Positions 25,871 to 34,790 of a stretch of 64,000 nucleotides of DNA are shown here, one piece after another (position 1 is the stretch's first letter; the number at the start of each line of letters is the position of its first letter). The notes under the pieces are model-generated. The model saw only the letters and a program-made list of their open reading frames with translations. It did not search any database and was not told where the DNA came from. The DNA is from an uncultured Collinsella sp. Its GTDB lineage: Bacteria; Actinomycetota; Coriobacteriia; Coriobacteriales; Coriobacteriaceae. The stretch is taken from positions 1-64,000 of the forward strand of contig CAUAEH010000002.1 in assembly GCA_958427975.1 (NCBI GenBank), read 5' to 3'. The position numbers and the translations under genes are program-made.

Positions 25871-26956
25871 TTACAGCGCGAAGGCATCGATGTCGCCCCA
25901 GTGGCGGCGCAGCGTGATGGCGGCAGCGGGCTCGGTGTTGTCAAAGACGACCGACCACTGCGTGTTGCTGGTGATGTCTTCCGGATTGGGCTCTTGCGCC
26001 GCAGCGCGTAGGGCCTTCCAAGCGACTGCCTCGTTCTGGGCACCGACATGGGCGTCAAGGACATCGGCGATTGCGACGGCGCGCTCTTTACCATGGCCCA
26101 GCTCGCCATTCTTTTGGTTGGGCAGCACTTCGTCGCCATAGCAGGCATAGAAGTTCGTAACCTGGCGTACAGGAGTCGCTTTGAAAGCGCGGTCCGGATC
26201 GCGCGGATCCCACTCTACTACGCGCGCGTCACCGGCGGCGTCGTTGATAAAGAAGTGGTAATCGCGTCCTGCCATAGCGTGCATGTCGTAGGCGGAAAGC
26301 AGGTCGACAGCTTCTTGCGTGGTGGCGGCACGGTCGAGCACCAGGCGGATGGCGAGCGAGGTATTGATGGCGGGGCGTTGCGTGTCCTGGTCACAGGGCT
26401 TGGAATCCAGGGTGAGTACGGCAATGGACACGCCGCATTCGTTAACACCGTCGAGCTGGGCAAACGGGCCCATCAACGCCGCGGCGCGTCCGGTGATGGA
26501 GTCAAGCGGAGTGTTGGCGCCCAGGTTATTGAGGGCGGCAAACCCGATGGAAGCATAGCCGCCGCGTGGGTGATTGCGCACCAGCAGCGCCGAGGTGTCG
26601 TCCTTAAAGTCGTAATTGCGACCGGTGCGCACGCGGCCTTCGGCATCTACGGCGACAAAAGCGCTGCAGGCAAACTGGGGCGCCTGGACATGTGCCGGCA
26701 CACCGGGCAGCACCTGCGCCACCACGGCATCGATGTAGGCCTGGTCGTCGCGCACGCCAGCGGCGATGATGCGATCAAGATCGTAGTCGTAGGCGATGTC
26801 GATTGCGTACAGGTCATAGCCATCCGCGTAGCCGGTCAAGCGTTTGAGCGACGCGGCGGACTTGATTTGCTTGTGATAAACGATACCGGTGGCAGCGGCA
26901 AGGCCGACGGCGACTCCCGCGACACCGCAGGCGATGGCAATGTTACGTGGCTTCAT
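25871..26956 (-). CDS. Membrane-anchored choloylglycine-hydrolase-like amidase
   Basis: A 361-residue Ntn-type linear amide C-N hydrolase, related to bile salt hydrolases, penicillin V acylases and acyltransferases of the C45/C59 groups. Residues 5-27 form a signal-anchor helix. The candidate nucleophile is C97 in QFACSAFVAVD, followed by GRNYDF (112-117) and NTQWSVVFD near residue 331, the pattern of the superfamily. Classical bile salt hydrolases start at Cys2 and are cytosolic; this one would need processing or uses an internal cysteine, and it would act outside the membrane. The substrate (bile conjugates, N-acyl amino acids or signal lactones) is undetermined. Confidence 0.8.
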   Translation of the reverse strand: MKPRNIAIACGVAGVAVGLAAATGIVYHKQIKSAASLKRLTGYADGYDLYAIDIAYDYDLDRIIAAGVRDDQAYIDAVVAQVLPGVPAHVQAPQFACSAFVAVDAEGRVRTGRNYDFKDDTSALLVRNHPRGGYASIGFAALNNLGANTPLDSITGRAAALMGPFAQLDGVNECGVSIAVLTLDSKPCDQDTQRPAINTSLAIRLVLDRAATTQEAVDLLSAYDMHAMAGRDYHFFINDAAGDARVVEWDPRDPDRAFKATPVRQVTNFYACYGDEVLPNQKNGELGHGKERAVAIADVLDAHVGAQNEAVAWKALRAAAQEPNPEDITSNTQWSVVFDNTEPAAAITLRRHWGDIDAFAL

Positions 26957-27117
26957 GACGGCTCCTCTCGTCCTGTTAGCGCAATTGTCGCAAAAGGAAC
27001 GCGGGCATGATGGCTCAAGTTGGTGAGCGGCGCGGAATTAAGCACGGAATGAAGAGTGCGGCGCTGGCGTGGCGGGGTATGCTGGAGGGGACCATCAACC
27101 CAGCGAAAGGGGAGAGC

Positions 27118-28503
27118 ATGACGGATCAGGAAACGACCGAGCGCGCGCACGTGACGGCCGACGATATCGAGGCCGCCAACGACCTTATCGACTTTATCGA
27201 GGCATGCCCCAGCATGTTCCATACGGCGGCGACCATTATGGCCGAGCTCGACGAGGCGGGCTTTACCTACCTGCCCGAGAACGCGGCATGGGACATCGAG
27301 CCGGGCGGGCGTTATTACACGCAGCGCAACACCTCGAGCGTCGTTGCCTTTAAGGTGGGCGAGGACCTGGCTGCTACGTGGGGCGAGGACGGCGTTGCCG
27401 GCGACTATCATTTTCAGCTCACGGCGTCGCACAGCGATTCGCCGACGTTTAAGGTCAAGGCTGTGCCCGAGCTCGACGGCGCAGGCGAGACGCTGCGTCT
27501 GAACACCGAGGCCTACGGCGGCATGATCGACTACACCTGGTTCGACCGTCCGCTGGCGCTCGCGGGCCGCGTGCTGGTGCGCGAGGGCGACCGTATTGAG
27601 AGCCGCCTGCTTGCCACCGAGCGCGAGGTCGCTATCATTCCGAGCCTTGCCATCCATATGAATCGTGGCGTTAACGAGAGCTTTGCTCCCAATCGCGCCG
27701 TTGACCTGTGCCCGCTCATCAGCGCTGGCGAACTCAAGCAGGGTGATTTTGATGCCCTGATCGCCGACGAGCTGGACGTTGAGCCCGAGCAGATTCTGGG
27801 TCGCGATCTGTTCCTGGTCAATCGTCAGGATGCGCGCATTTGGGGCTGGGCCGACGAGTTTATCTCGACGCCCAAGCTCGACGACCTGGCCTGCGCCTAT
27901 ACCTCGCTGCAGGCATTTTTGGGTGCTGAGAACGCGCGCGATATCTCGGTCTTCTGCTGCTTCGATAACGAGGAGGTTGGCTCCGAGACCAAGCAAGGTG
28001 CCATGTCGACGTTCTTGGCCGACGCACTGCGCCGCATTAACGGATCGCTGGGCTTTGACGACGAGTCGTACCATCGCGCCCTTGCCGCCTCGATGCTTGT
28101 AAGCTGCGATAATGCGCATGCCGTGCATCCTAACCACGCCGAGAAGTGCGATGCCCGCAACCAGGTCGTGCTCAACGGCGGCATCGTTATCAAGGAAGCC
28201 GCCAACCAGCACTACTGCACCGATGCCTTTAGCCGCGCGGTGTTCCAGGCTATCTGCGATGACGCCGACGTGCCAACGCAGGCTTTCGCCAACAAGAGCG
28301 ACATGGCCGGCGGTTCCACCCTGGGCAACCTGTCGAATATGCAGGCGAGCATGCATGCCGTGGACGTGGGCCTGCCGCAGCTGGCCATGCACTCAAGCTA
28401 CGAGACCGGCGGCGTGCGCGACGTGATGTACGCCATCCGCGCCCTCACCGCTTTCTACGAGCGCGACCTAACCATCAACGGAGCCGAAAGCGTGGAGCTC
28501 TAA
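27118..28503 (+). CDS. M18 family aminopeptidase
   Basis: Zinc aminopeptidase that trims N-terminal, often acidic, residues from peptides in the cytoplasm. Family motifs are SHSDSPTF (metal-binding His), the KLDDLACAYT Asp, DNEEVGSETKQGA (catalytic Glu pair), AHAVHPNH and the final LAMHSSYE His. Length 461 fits. The frame is open to 27007, but ATG 27118 has AAAGGGGAG just upstream. It stands between two minus-strand blocks and is followed directly by repeat copy 3. Confidence 0.92.
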   Translation: MTDQETTERAHVTADDIEAANDLIDFIEACPSMFHTAATIMAELDEAGFTYLPENAAWDIEPGGRYYTQRNTSSVVAFKVGEDLAATWGEDGVAGDYHFQLTASHSDSPTFKVKAVPELDGAGETLRLNTEAYGGMIDYTWFDRPLALAGRVLVREGDRIESRLLATEREVAIIPSLAIHMNRGVNESFAPNRAVDLCPLISAGELKQGDFDALIADELDVEPEQILGRDLFLVNRQDARIWGWADEFISTPKLDDLACAYTSLQAFLGAENARDISVFCCFDNEEVGSETKQGAMSTFLADALRRINGSLGFDDESYHRALAASMLVSCDNAHAVHPNHAEKCDARNQVVLNGGIVIKEAANQHYCTDAFSRAVFQAICDDADVPTQAFANKSDMAGGSTLGNLSNMQASMHAVDVGLPQLAMHSSYETGGVRDVMYAIRALTAFYERDLTINGAESVEL

Positions 28504-28546
28504 AACCTGCCAAAAAGGGACAGGTTCATTTTGGCAGGTTTTATCT
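28504..28546. repeat. AACCTGCC repeat, copy 3
   Basis: AACCTGCCAAAAAGGGACAG then GTTCATTTTGGCAGGTTTTATCT, starting on the base after the M18 stop. It differs from copy 2 at one position in the loop. It forms a 12-bp stem AACCTGCCAAAA / TTTTGGCAGGTT. Confidence 0.9.
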
Positions 28547-28616
28547 GGGAAAATGCCGCAATACCAACAGCTGGACAGAATTGTTATGACACTGCAGGTT
28601 GAGCAAACGTCAGCGA

Positions 28617-28716
28617 GCGACGTCCAGAGCGAACAAGTTGGCATGAAAAGGGCGAGGCATTGACCTTCTGGTCATGCCTCGCCTTTTGAATGACAAATTG
28701 TTGTTCTGGACGTCGC
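28617..28716. repeat. Nested palindrome between M18 and dehydrogenase genes
   Basis: Outer arms GCGACGTCCAGA (28617-28628) and TCTGGACGTCGC (28705-28716) are exact. Inner arms 28647-28660 and 28674-28687 pair with one bulge around TGACCTTCTGGTC. It is part of a 308-bp gap that is almost wholly structured; no gene is seen there. Confidence 0.85.
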
Positions 28717-28777
28717 GCAGCGTCGACCGGTCCGCCGTTCGTTAGAACGGCGGAACCCATGGGGCGCGCAGCGTCGA
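28714..28777. repeat. 13-bp direct repeat around a hairpin
   Basis: CGCGCAGCGTCGA occurs at 28714-28726 and 28765-28777. Between the copies lies the hairpin TCCGCCGTTC GTTA GAACGGCGGA (28731-28754). The flanking direct repeats could mark an insertion. Confidence 0.7.
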
Positions 28778-28780
28778 GGG

Positions 28781-28808
28781 GTTCCGGCGTTTGGCAAAAC
28801 GCCGGAAC
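28781..28808 (-). terminator. 12-bp hairpin at the end of the dehydrogenase gene
   Basis: GTTCCGGCGTTT (28781-28792) pairs exactly with AAACGCCGGAAC (28797-28808), 3 bp past the minus-strand stop at 28812. The T stretch is weak. Confidence 0.6.
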
Positions 28809-28811
28809 AAT

Positions 28812-29747
28812 CTAGTGTTCGATCCAGCAGTGGAGCGTCTCGCCGGCTTGCAGGTGACGCAGGTTCTCTGCGGCAATGTCGACTACATTGTTGAGCGTGG
28901 CTGCCAGGTGGAACCAGCCGGAGACGTGCGGCGTGATGAGCATGTTGGGCGCATCCCACAGTGGGCTTGTCTCAGGCAACGGTTCGGGGTCGGTGACGTC
29001 GACCGCGGCGCCGGCGAGATGTCCCGACTCCAGGGCGGCAACCAAGTCGTCGGCGACCACAAGGTCGCCGCGGCCGCCGTTGGCAAAGAAGGCGCCCGGT
29101 TTCATCGCGGCGAAGAACTCGGCGTTCGCCAGGCCGCGGGTCTCGGGTGTGCTCGGCATAAAGGATGCGACGACGTCTGCCTCCGCCAAGCGCTCAGACA
29201 GGGCATCCATGCCGTCCATATCCTCAAACACAATGGGATAGACGAGCGGATGGCGCTTGATGCCGCGGACGTGCGCGCCCATGCTGCGGCAGAGCGTGGC
29301 AAAGTGGCCGCCGATATCGCCCGCGCCCAGCACCAGCACGTTGGCATTTTTGAGCGAGGTAACCGGGCCCAAGTCCTCCCAGCGATGCTCGCGCTGCAGG
29401 TCCTGGTAGCCGGGCAGGCGCTTCATCATGGAAAGGACCATGGCAAACATGTGCTCGCTTACGGCCTGGCCGTAGGCGCCCACCGAGCAAGACAATTTGG
29501 CGTCGGCCGGCACGGTGCCGGCGGCCAGGTAGTCGTCATAGCCAGCGGTCTGCAATTGCAACAGCTGGAGATGTTCGCATGCCGTGAGCATGTCAGGGTC
29601 GATGTTGCCCAAGATCACGTCGGCATCGGCGACCTGCTCGCGCGTGGCGGCGTCGGAGCTCGTGTAGATAAAGTCCTCGCCCGGAGCGCTCGACTCGAGA
29701 ATTGCGCGATGGCGGTCATTGACGGGCAGCAAAACCAGGATGTTCAC
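28812..29747 (-). CDS. D-isomer 2-hydroxyacid dehydrogenase
   Basis: NAD(P)-dependent oxidoreductase of the D-2-hydroxyacid dehydrogenase family. The Rossmann motif LGAGDIGGHF lies near residue 145, the catalytic Arg is in NGGRGD, the Glu in DPEPLPE and the His in TPHVSGW. At 311 residues it is normal. The frame runs upstream to 29870, but that part overlaps repeat copy 4. GTG 29747 follows GGAGAGGA and gives the usual N-terminus MNILVLLP. Substrate (glyoxylate, hydroxypyruvate or a branched 2-oxoacid) cannot be told. Confidence 0.87.
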   Translation of the reverse strand: MNILVLLPVNDRHRAILESSAPGEDFIYTSSDAATREQVADADVILGNIDPDMLTACEHLQLLQLQTAGYDDYLAAGTVPADAKLSCSVGAYGQAVSEHMFAMVLSMMKRLPGYQDLQREHRWEDLGPVTSLKNANVLVLGAGDIGGHFATLCRSMGAHVRGIKRHPLVYPIVFEDMDGMDALSERLAEADVVASFMPSTPETRGLANAEFFAAMKPGAFFANGGRGDLVVADDLVAALESGHLAGAAVDVTDPEPLPETSPLWDAPNMLITPHVSGWFHLAATLNNVVDIAAENLRHLQAGETLHCWIEH

Positions 29748-29765
29748 AAGCAGTCCTCTCCGCTG

Positions 29766-29807
29766 AACCTGCCAAAAAGGGACAGGTTTATTTTGGCAGG
29801 TTTTATC
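29766..29807. repeat. AACCTGCC repeat, copy 4
   Basis: AACCTGCCAAAAAGGGACAG then GTTTATTTTGGCAGGTTTTATC. It lies between two minus-strand genes, 18 bp upstream of the dehydrogenase GTG. It creates a false open extension of that gene. Confidence 0.9.
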
Positions 29808-29828
29808 AGGCAAAACGTTCAAATAAAA

Positions 29829-29867
29829 CGCCGGATGCAAGGCGGGCTTGCCCGTCAGCATCCGGCG
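29829..29867 (-). terminator. Terminator of map
   Basis: CGCCGGATGC (29829-29838) pairs with GCATCCGGCG (29858-29867), with inner pairing CGGGC/GCCCG. On the minus strand it is followed by GTTTTATTTG, a T-rich tail, just past the map stop. Confidence 0.7.
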
Positions 29868-29876
29868 CATCTACGG

Positions 29877-30764
29877 CTACCAGCTCAGCAGTTCGTAGCC
29901 GTCCTCGGTCACTACGAGCTGTACCTCGCATTGGGCCGAATCGCTACCGTCCTTGGTGCGCACGCACCAACCGTCGCCCTTGCTAATCTTGATGTCGGGC
30001 GCTCCGGCATTGACCATGGGCTCGATGGTAAAGACCATGCCCGGGGCCATGATGGTGTCCACATCGGGTGCCTCGGTGGTAAAGCCCACAAACGGGTCCT
30101 CGTGGAACTCCTTGCCAATGCCGTGTCCGCCGTACTCGCGCACCACGCTAAAGCCGGCGTCCTCGACGGTCTTTTGCACGGCCTCGGCCATAACGGACAA
30201 CGGTAGCCATGGCTTGACGGCCGCCAGACCCGCCTCCACGCTGGCGCGGGTGACGTCGACCAGGCGCTGGCGCTCGGCAGAGACCTCGCCGATGCAGAAC
30301 ATGCGGCTCGAGTCGCTAAAGTAGCCGTCTAGGATCGTAGAGCAGTCCACATTGATGATGTCGCCCTCGTGCAGTACGTCCGTATCGCAGGGGATACCGT
30401 GGCAGACCACGTCGTTGATCGAGGTGCATACGCTCTTGGGGTAGCCCTCGTAGTTGAGGTCGGCCGGCGTGCCGCCGTGCTCGACGGTGTAGTCGTAGAT
30501 CATCTGGTCGATCTGGTTGGTGGTCATGCCCGCGGCGATGTGCTCGCCTACGTAGTCGAGCACGCCCACGTTGATGGCGGCGGAGCGCTTGATGCCCTCG
30601 ATATCGGCGGGCGTCTTGTAGAGCGTGCGGGGCAGAACCTCCCAGCCCTCTTCCCACAAGCGCTCGAGGCGCTCGTCGAAGGCGCTATGGCATTTCTTGT
30701 ATTTCTTGCCGCTGCCGCACCAGCAAGCGTCGTTGCGGCCGGGTACGGGTCCTTTGTCATACAT
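29877..30764 (-). CDS. map: Methionine aminopeptidase with SEC-C motif
   Basis: Removes the initiator methionine from nascent proteins. Residues 1-30 carry a SEC-C zinc motif (CWCGSGKKYKKCH), as in ribosome-associated long forms. The peptidase domain has metal ligands in NVDCS, DGYFSDSSR, GGHGIGKEFH, FTIEPM and the C-terminal QCEVQLVV Glu. At 295 residues it is the expected size for this subtype. The ribosome site AAAGGAAGTT precedes the ATG. It appears monocistronic, flanked by a terminator and a palindrome. Confidence 0.93.
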   Translation of the reverse strand: MYDKGPVPGRNDACWCGSGKKYKKCHSAFDERLERLWEEGWEVLPRTLYKTPADIEGIKRSAAINVGVLDYVGEHIAAGMTTNQIDQMIYDYTVEHGGTPADLNYEGYPKSVCTSINDVVCHGIPCDTDVLHEGDIINVDCSTILDGYFSDSSRMFCIGEVSAERQRLVDVTRASVEAGLAAVKPWLPLSVMAEAVQKTVEDAGFSVVREYGGHGIGKEFHEDPFVGFTTEAPDVDTIMAPGMVFTIEPMVNAGAPDIKISKGDGWCVRTKDGSDSAQCEVQLVVTEDGYELLSW

Positions 30765-30816
30765 GGCTAACTTCCTTTCATCCGCAGCTAGTATAGCCCA
30801 CCCACGCGTCCATAAA

Positions 30817-30883
30817 AGTTGCGGTGATATAGTTCCGATTTAAGCGGTTTAACAGCACAAATAGGAACTATATCACCGCAACT
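30817..30883. repeat. GTTGCGGTG palindrome, copy 3 (exact)
   Basis: Arms 30817-30836 (AGTTGCGGTGATATAGTTCC) and 30864-30883 are exact inverted copies over 20 bp with a 27-nt loop. It lies upstream of map and downstream of the radical SAM gene, both on the minus strand. Confidence 0.95.
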
Positions 30884-30924
30884 GATGGGGCGGGATGGCG
30901 GGCACTGGCTGCTGCGTGGTTTTG

Positions 30925-31701
30925 CTAGTAGCTCACCTGGCAGGGGATGCCGAGGGCTTGGACGCGTGCAGCAATCTTGTCGAGCACCTCGGGCGCCGCT
31001 TTAGCAAGGCCGGCGACCGGTGTCTCGCGCGCCACCGTGTAGATAGTCGCCTCCTGCGGGCGAATGCGTTCGAGCGCCGCGAGCCAAGGGCCGACGTACT
31101 CCTCGCCGGTGTTATCGAGAGACTTGCCTCGGTACTCGCCGCTCAAAAACATCGTCTGGATAATGACGTGGCCGTTAAAGCTCGCGAACGTCTCTATCTG
31201 GTGCTCTACATCGTAGGGGCCAACGGGCTGGTCGAGCAGCTGGATAAAAGCCGGGTCGACCGTATCGAGCTTGAGGATGTTGTCGTCGACCATCATGAGC
31301 GCATCGTGTACCTGGGGACGGTCGGCGCGCGTGCCGTTGGAAAGCACGGCAATCTTGGTGTTTGGGGCCAGCTGGTCGCGCAGCGCGATGGCACCGGCGA
31401 TGGCCTGCGGAAACTCAGGTGCGGCGGTTGGTTCGCCGTTGCCGGCAAACGTGATTACATCGGGGAGCTCGCCCTCGGCTGCCATCTCGCGCAGCTTTAC
31501 CTCGAGCGCGTCGAGTGCCACGGCAGCTATGTTGTACGGCTCATGGCAGGGGCGCTCAGCGTTGAGACCGTTTTCGCAGTAAATGCAGTCGAACGTGCAG
31601 ATTTTGCCGCTGGCCGGCATCATGTTGACGCCGAGCGAAAGGCCCAGGCGACGGCTGCGAACGGGCCCAAAGATGGGGCTGGCATTTAAAAACGTAGACA
31701 T
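30925..31701 (-). CDS. Radical SAM protein, wybutosine-like family
   Basis: A 258-residue radical SAM enzyme with the cluster motif CTFDCIYC (C35, C39, C42) and the downstream GNGEPT motif. The family is often annotated as Fe-S oxidoreductase (COG0731-like); its substrate is unknown. The conserved N-terminus GPVRSRRLGLSLGVN is visible. The start is ATG 31701, nine bases after AAGGAG; a further ATG at 31707 is too close to the ribosome site. It has no obvious partner gene. Confidence 0.8.
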   Translation of the reverse strand: MSTFLNASPIFGPVRSRRLGLSLGVNMMPASGKICTFDCIYCENGLNAERPCHEPYNIAAVALDALEVKLREMAAEGELPDVITFAGNGEPTAAPEFPQAIAGAIALRDQLAPNTKIAVLSNGTRADRPQVHDALMMVDDNILKLDTVDPAFIQLLDQPVGPYDVEHQIETFASFNGHVIIQTMFLSGEYRGKSLDNTGEEYVGPWLAALERIRPQEATIYTVARETPVAGLAKAAPEVLDKIAARVQALGIPCQVSY

Positions 31702-31876
31702 AGGCATATGCTCCTTGGGACAGTTGAGCTTAAGCATAGCATCGGCTCCAACGTATGGTCCGGGCTTGTGCTTTGCAGGTTTCGTTTTTTAACTCTGCCT
31801 TCGATGCCGCGTCATGAAAGGTATCGGGTCGGGTACAGTTAATCTGTTAACAAAGCACAAGACGATGGGGCACAAC

Positions 31877-32674
31877 ATGGAATTTACGGTCGAGAATGCG
31901 GGCACCACGATCGCCTGCCGTGAGTATGCCGGCCCGGATGTATCGTCCGATACACCCGCCTTGGTGTGCGTGCACGGTGCGTGCGTCGACGGCGTCTTTT
32001 TTGACGGTATCGCCCGCGAGCTCGCCCGTGACTATCGCGTCATCGCCTACGATCGCCGCGGTTGCGGCGAGAGCGGCGACGCTGCGGACGGACGCTACGA
32101 CCTCGCCGTCCAGGCCGCGGACCTGCAGGCCGTTATCGAGCATATTGGCACTCCGGCAAACGTGCTCGCGCACAGTGCCGGTACGCTGGTGACGCTGGAG
32201 CTTCTCCGTGCAAACCCCACCATAATCTCGCGTGCGATTCTGCATGAACCCGCCGTGACGGATGAGGGTGCCGGTCTGGGCGCGGCCCCGGTTTTGCTCG
32301 AGATGATCGCCGCGGGAAAGGTCTCCAGGGCATTACGGGCCTTCCTGGGCGCCATCGGCGATTCGGACCCTGAGGCCCCCAAGTTAACCGAGGCAGAAGC
32401 CAAGCATGCCCTGCGCAACGGCCGCAGCTTCATGGCAAACGAATACGGGATTACTATGACCTGCGTTCCCGATTGGGATAGCGTTCGTGCGTCGAAAACG
32501 GTGGCCGCCGTGCTCCTGGGCGAGCTCTCGATTGGCACGCCTCGCGAGGCGGGCACAAGGGTGGCGGCTGAGCTTTTGGACTGTCCACTCGTAATGGTTC
32601 CCGGCGCGCACAACGGCCTGCGCGATCGCCCGGGAGCGGCTGCCCAGACTGTCCTTGGCATCCTGGGGCTCTAA
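31877..32674 (+). CDS. Alpha/beta hydrolase
   Basis: A 265-residue soluble hydrolase. The oxyanion-region motif VHGACVDG is near residue 33, the nucleophile elbow is AHSAGT with S100, a candidate acid lies near residue 215, and the catalytic His is in GAHNGL near residue 248. AHSAG replaces the more common GHSxG. There is no signal peptide. The open frame starts at 31814; ATG 31877 begins at the domain edge, with GGGG about 7 bases upstream. Possible substrates include esters or lactones; none is indicated. Confidence 0.8.
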   Translation: MEFTVENAGTTIACREYAGPDVSSDTPALVCVHGACVDGVFFDGIARELARDYRVIAYDRRGCGESGDAADGRYDLAVQAADLQAVIEHIGTPANVLAHSAGTLVTLELLRANPTIISRAILHEPAVTDEGAGLGAAPVLLEMIAAGKVSRALRAFLGAIGDSDPEAPKLTEAEAKHALRNGRSFMANEYGITMTCVPDWDSVRASKTVAAVLLGELSIGTPREAGTRVAAELLDCPLVMVPGAHNGLRDRPGAAAQTVLGILGL

Positions 32675-32885
32675 CACCCGCAATAGCCAAAGCAGACTTC
32701 ACCCGCAAACGTTTCGGCCTTGTTAACAAATATGCTTAAAACCTCACGTCTGCGGCTTCAATCGCGCCGTCTGCCAACTCATAAAAATGTAACAGCATTC
32801 ACGTGCTTACCTGCATCGGCAAGGTGTTACCCTTGTAACATTTGGAACCCACCGCTACCATGCGAAGCTATCGAAAGGGCCCCAT

Positions 32886-34766
32886 ATGCTCAATAATCAC
32901 GAGGTCAATCTAACCGACGAGGAGGCTGCCACCGAGGTCGCCCGTGTCGCGAAGACCTACCCCGTGGTACGTTTGCTGTCGGCCGATCAGATTAAGAGCG
33001 AGCCTAACTGCCTGCTCGCCGGTGATCGCTGCCCTTGTTTGCGCCAGGCAAGTCTTGAGGCCTTGACAGATTCCGATGAGGTGTCGGAGCAACTGCTCAA
33101 CGATGGCGTTGAGTACCGCGCCCATCTGCGCCCTCTGAAGGTCGAGGGCGAGCCTCATGTCCTGCTGATGGTGCGTCCGATCGATGGGCAAGAGGCTGCA
33201 AAAGAGGACCTTGTCTACACCGACGTGCTGACGAGCGTGCACAATCGCCGATATTACGAGGAAAAGCTCCGTAGCGCCCGCATGAATGCCGGCGTTGCGA
33301 TGATCGACCTTGATGATTTTAAGGTCTTCAACGATACGTGTGGCCGTCATGCCGGCGACCTTGCGCTCGGTGCCGTGGCGACAGCCATGCGCAGCGGAAT
33401 CCGTTCGACTGACGAGCTTGTGCGATATGGCTGCGACAAGTTTGTGGTTGTCATGCCCAATATTCCCTCCGATGACTTCACCCGTCGCCTGCATCAGGTG
33501 TCCGATGCCGTTCGTTCCACGATTATTCCGGGCCATGAGTACGTGAGCTTGACGGCATGTGTTGGTGGCGTTCGCATTCATGGCGAGACGGTCGATGAGG
33601 GCGTTGGCCGCGCTGTCCAGTTACTGAGCCGCGCTAAGGCAAAAGCCGGTACGGTCGTGACCGATGCCGATTCCATCGAGGCCTTCCAAAGCGAAAAGCC
33701 TTTGGTACTTATTGTCGATGACTCCGAGATGAACCGAGTCATTCTCAGCGAGATGCTCAAGGACGAGTATTGCATCCTCGAGACCGACAACGGTCGTACG
33801 GCGCTCGACATGGTCGACCGCTATGGTGATGAGTTGTCGCTCGTGCTGCTGGATATTGTCATGCCGGGCATAAGCGGCTTTGAGGTGCTGGCCGGTCTGT
33901 CGCGCCGATCGGTTAGTGACAATCTGCCTGTCATCATGATTTCGAGCGAAGATTCCGATGATATGGTTCTGCGCGCGTACGAGCTGGGCGCCTCGGACTA
34001 TATCAACCGCCCGTTTGACTCCCGTGTCGTGCGCCGCCGTGTAAGCAACACCATCCGCCTATACGCCAAACAGCGCCGCCTGACGAGCCTGCTGTCCCAG
34101 CAGTACAACGAGCGTGTCAAGAACAGTCGCATGCTCATCGACATCATGGCTGGCGTCATGGAGCTTCGCAACGGCGAGAGCGGCAGGCACGTTACGAACA
34201 TCGAAAAGCTGACCGAGCTGCTGCTTGGCTGTCTGGTCCAGCGTAGCGACACCATTTCCCTTGACAATGAGGAGCGCTCCACGATTGCCCTGGCTTCGGC
34301 GCTGCACGATATCGGCAAGATGTCGATTGACGATGCGATTCTCAACAAACCCGGGCGCCTTACGTCCGAGGAGTTCGAGATTATGAAGACGCATACCACG
34401 ATCGGCGCCGACATGCTGCTTGAGCTGGGTAGCCATCACGCCGGCAATGCGCTTATGGAATATGCGTACCAGATTGCGCGTTGGCATCACGAGCGCTGGG
34501 ACGGCAAGGGTTATCCCGATGGCCTTAAGGGCGACGAAATTCCCATTGCCGCACAGGTGGTTTCGGTGGCCGACGTGTACGATGCTCTGACGAGCGTGCG
34601 CGTGTACAAGGACGCTATCCCGCACAAGGAGGCAATTCAGATGATCCTGGACGGTAAGTGCGGCACCTTTAATCCGCTGCTGCTCGATTGTCTGCTCGAG
34701 GTGCAAGACCAAATTGCCGAGACGTTGGCACGCCCCGCTGACGTCGTCGCGTTTCCCACGATTTAG
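32886..34766 (+). CDS. Degenerate GGDEF - REC - HD-GYP protein
   Basis: A 626-residue signalling protein. Domains in order: an N-terminal region with C42, C49 and C51 (1-100); a GGDEF-like domain (about 108-265), whose signature is YGCDKF (181-186) and so unlikely to make c-di-GMP; a receiver domain (272-390) with D323 in LLDIVMPG; and an HD-GYP phosphodiesterase domain (405-620) with H474/D475 and GKGYPDG (541-546). The phosphodiesterase part looks intact, so it may degrade c-di-GMP under receiver control, with the GGDEF part acting as a nucleotide sensor. It is followed 24 bp later by an HPt protein, probably its partner. Confidence 0.9.
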   Translation: MLNNHEVNLTDEEAATEVARVAKTYPVVRLLSADQIKSEPNCLLAGDRCPCLRQASLEALTDSDEVSEQLLNDGVEYRAHLRPLKVEGEPHVLLMVRPIDGQEAAKEDLVYTDVLTSVHNRRYYEEKLRSARMNAGVAMIDLDDFKVFNDTCGRHAGDLALGAVATAMRSGIRSTDELVRYGCDKFVVVMPNIPSDDFTRRLHQVSDAVRSTIIPGHEYVSLTACVGGVRIHGETVDEGVGRAVQLLSRAKAKAGTVVTDADSIEAFQSEKPLVLIVDDSEMNRVILSEMLKDEYCILETDNGRTALDMVDRYGDELSLVLLDIVMPGISGFEVLAGLSRRSVSDNLPVIMISSEDSDDMVLRAYELGASDYINRPFDSRVVRRRVSNTIRLYAKQRRLTSLLSQQYNERVKNSRMLIDIMAGVMELRNGESGRHVTNIEKLTELLLGCLVQRSDTISLDNEERSTIALASALHDIGKMSIDDAILNKPGRLTSEEFEIMKTHTTIGADMLLELGSHHAGNALMEYAYQIARWHHERWDGKGYPDGLKGDEIPIAAQVVSVADVYDALTSVRVYKDAIPHKEAIQMILDGKCGTFNPLLLDCLLEVQDQIAETLARPADVVAFPTI

Positions 34767-34790
34767 TTTGACCAAAGGAGTTTTTAATCC

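Noticed and set aside
29748..29870. N-terminal extension of the 2-hydroxyacid dehydrogenase
   Set aside because: Those 41 codons read through repeat copy 4 and are not like the family; the GTG at 29747 has a proper ribosome site.
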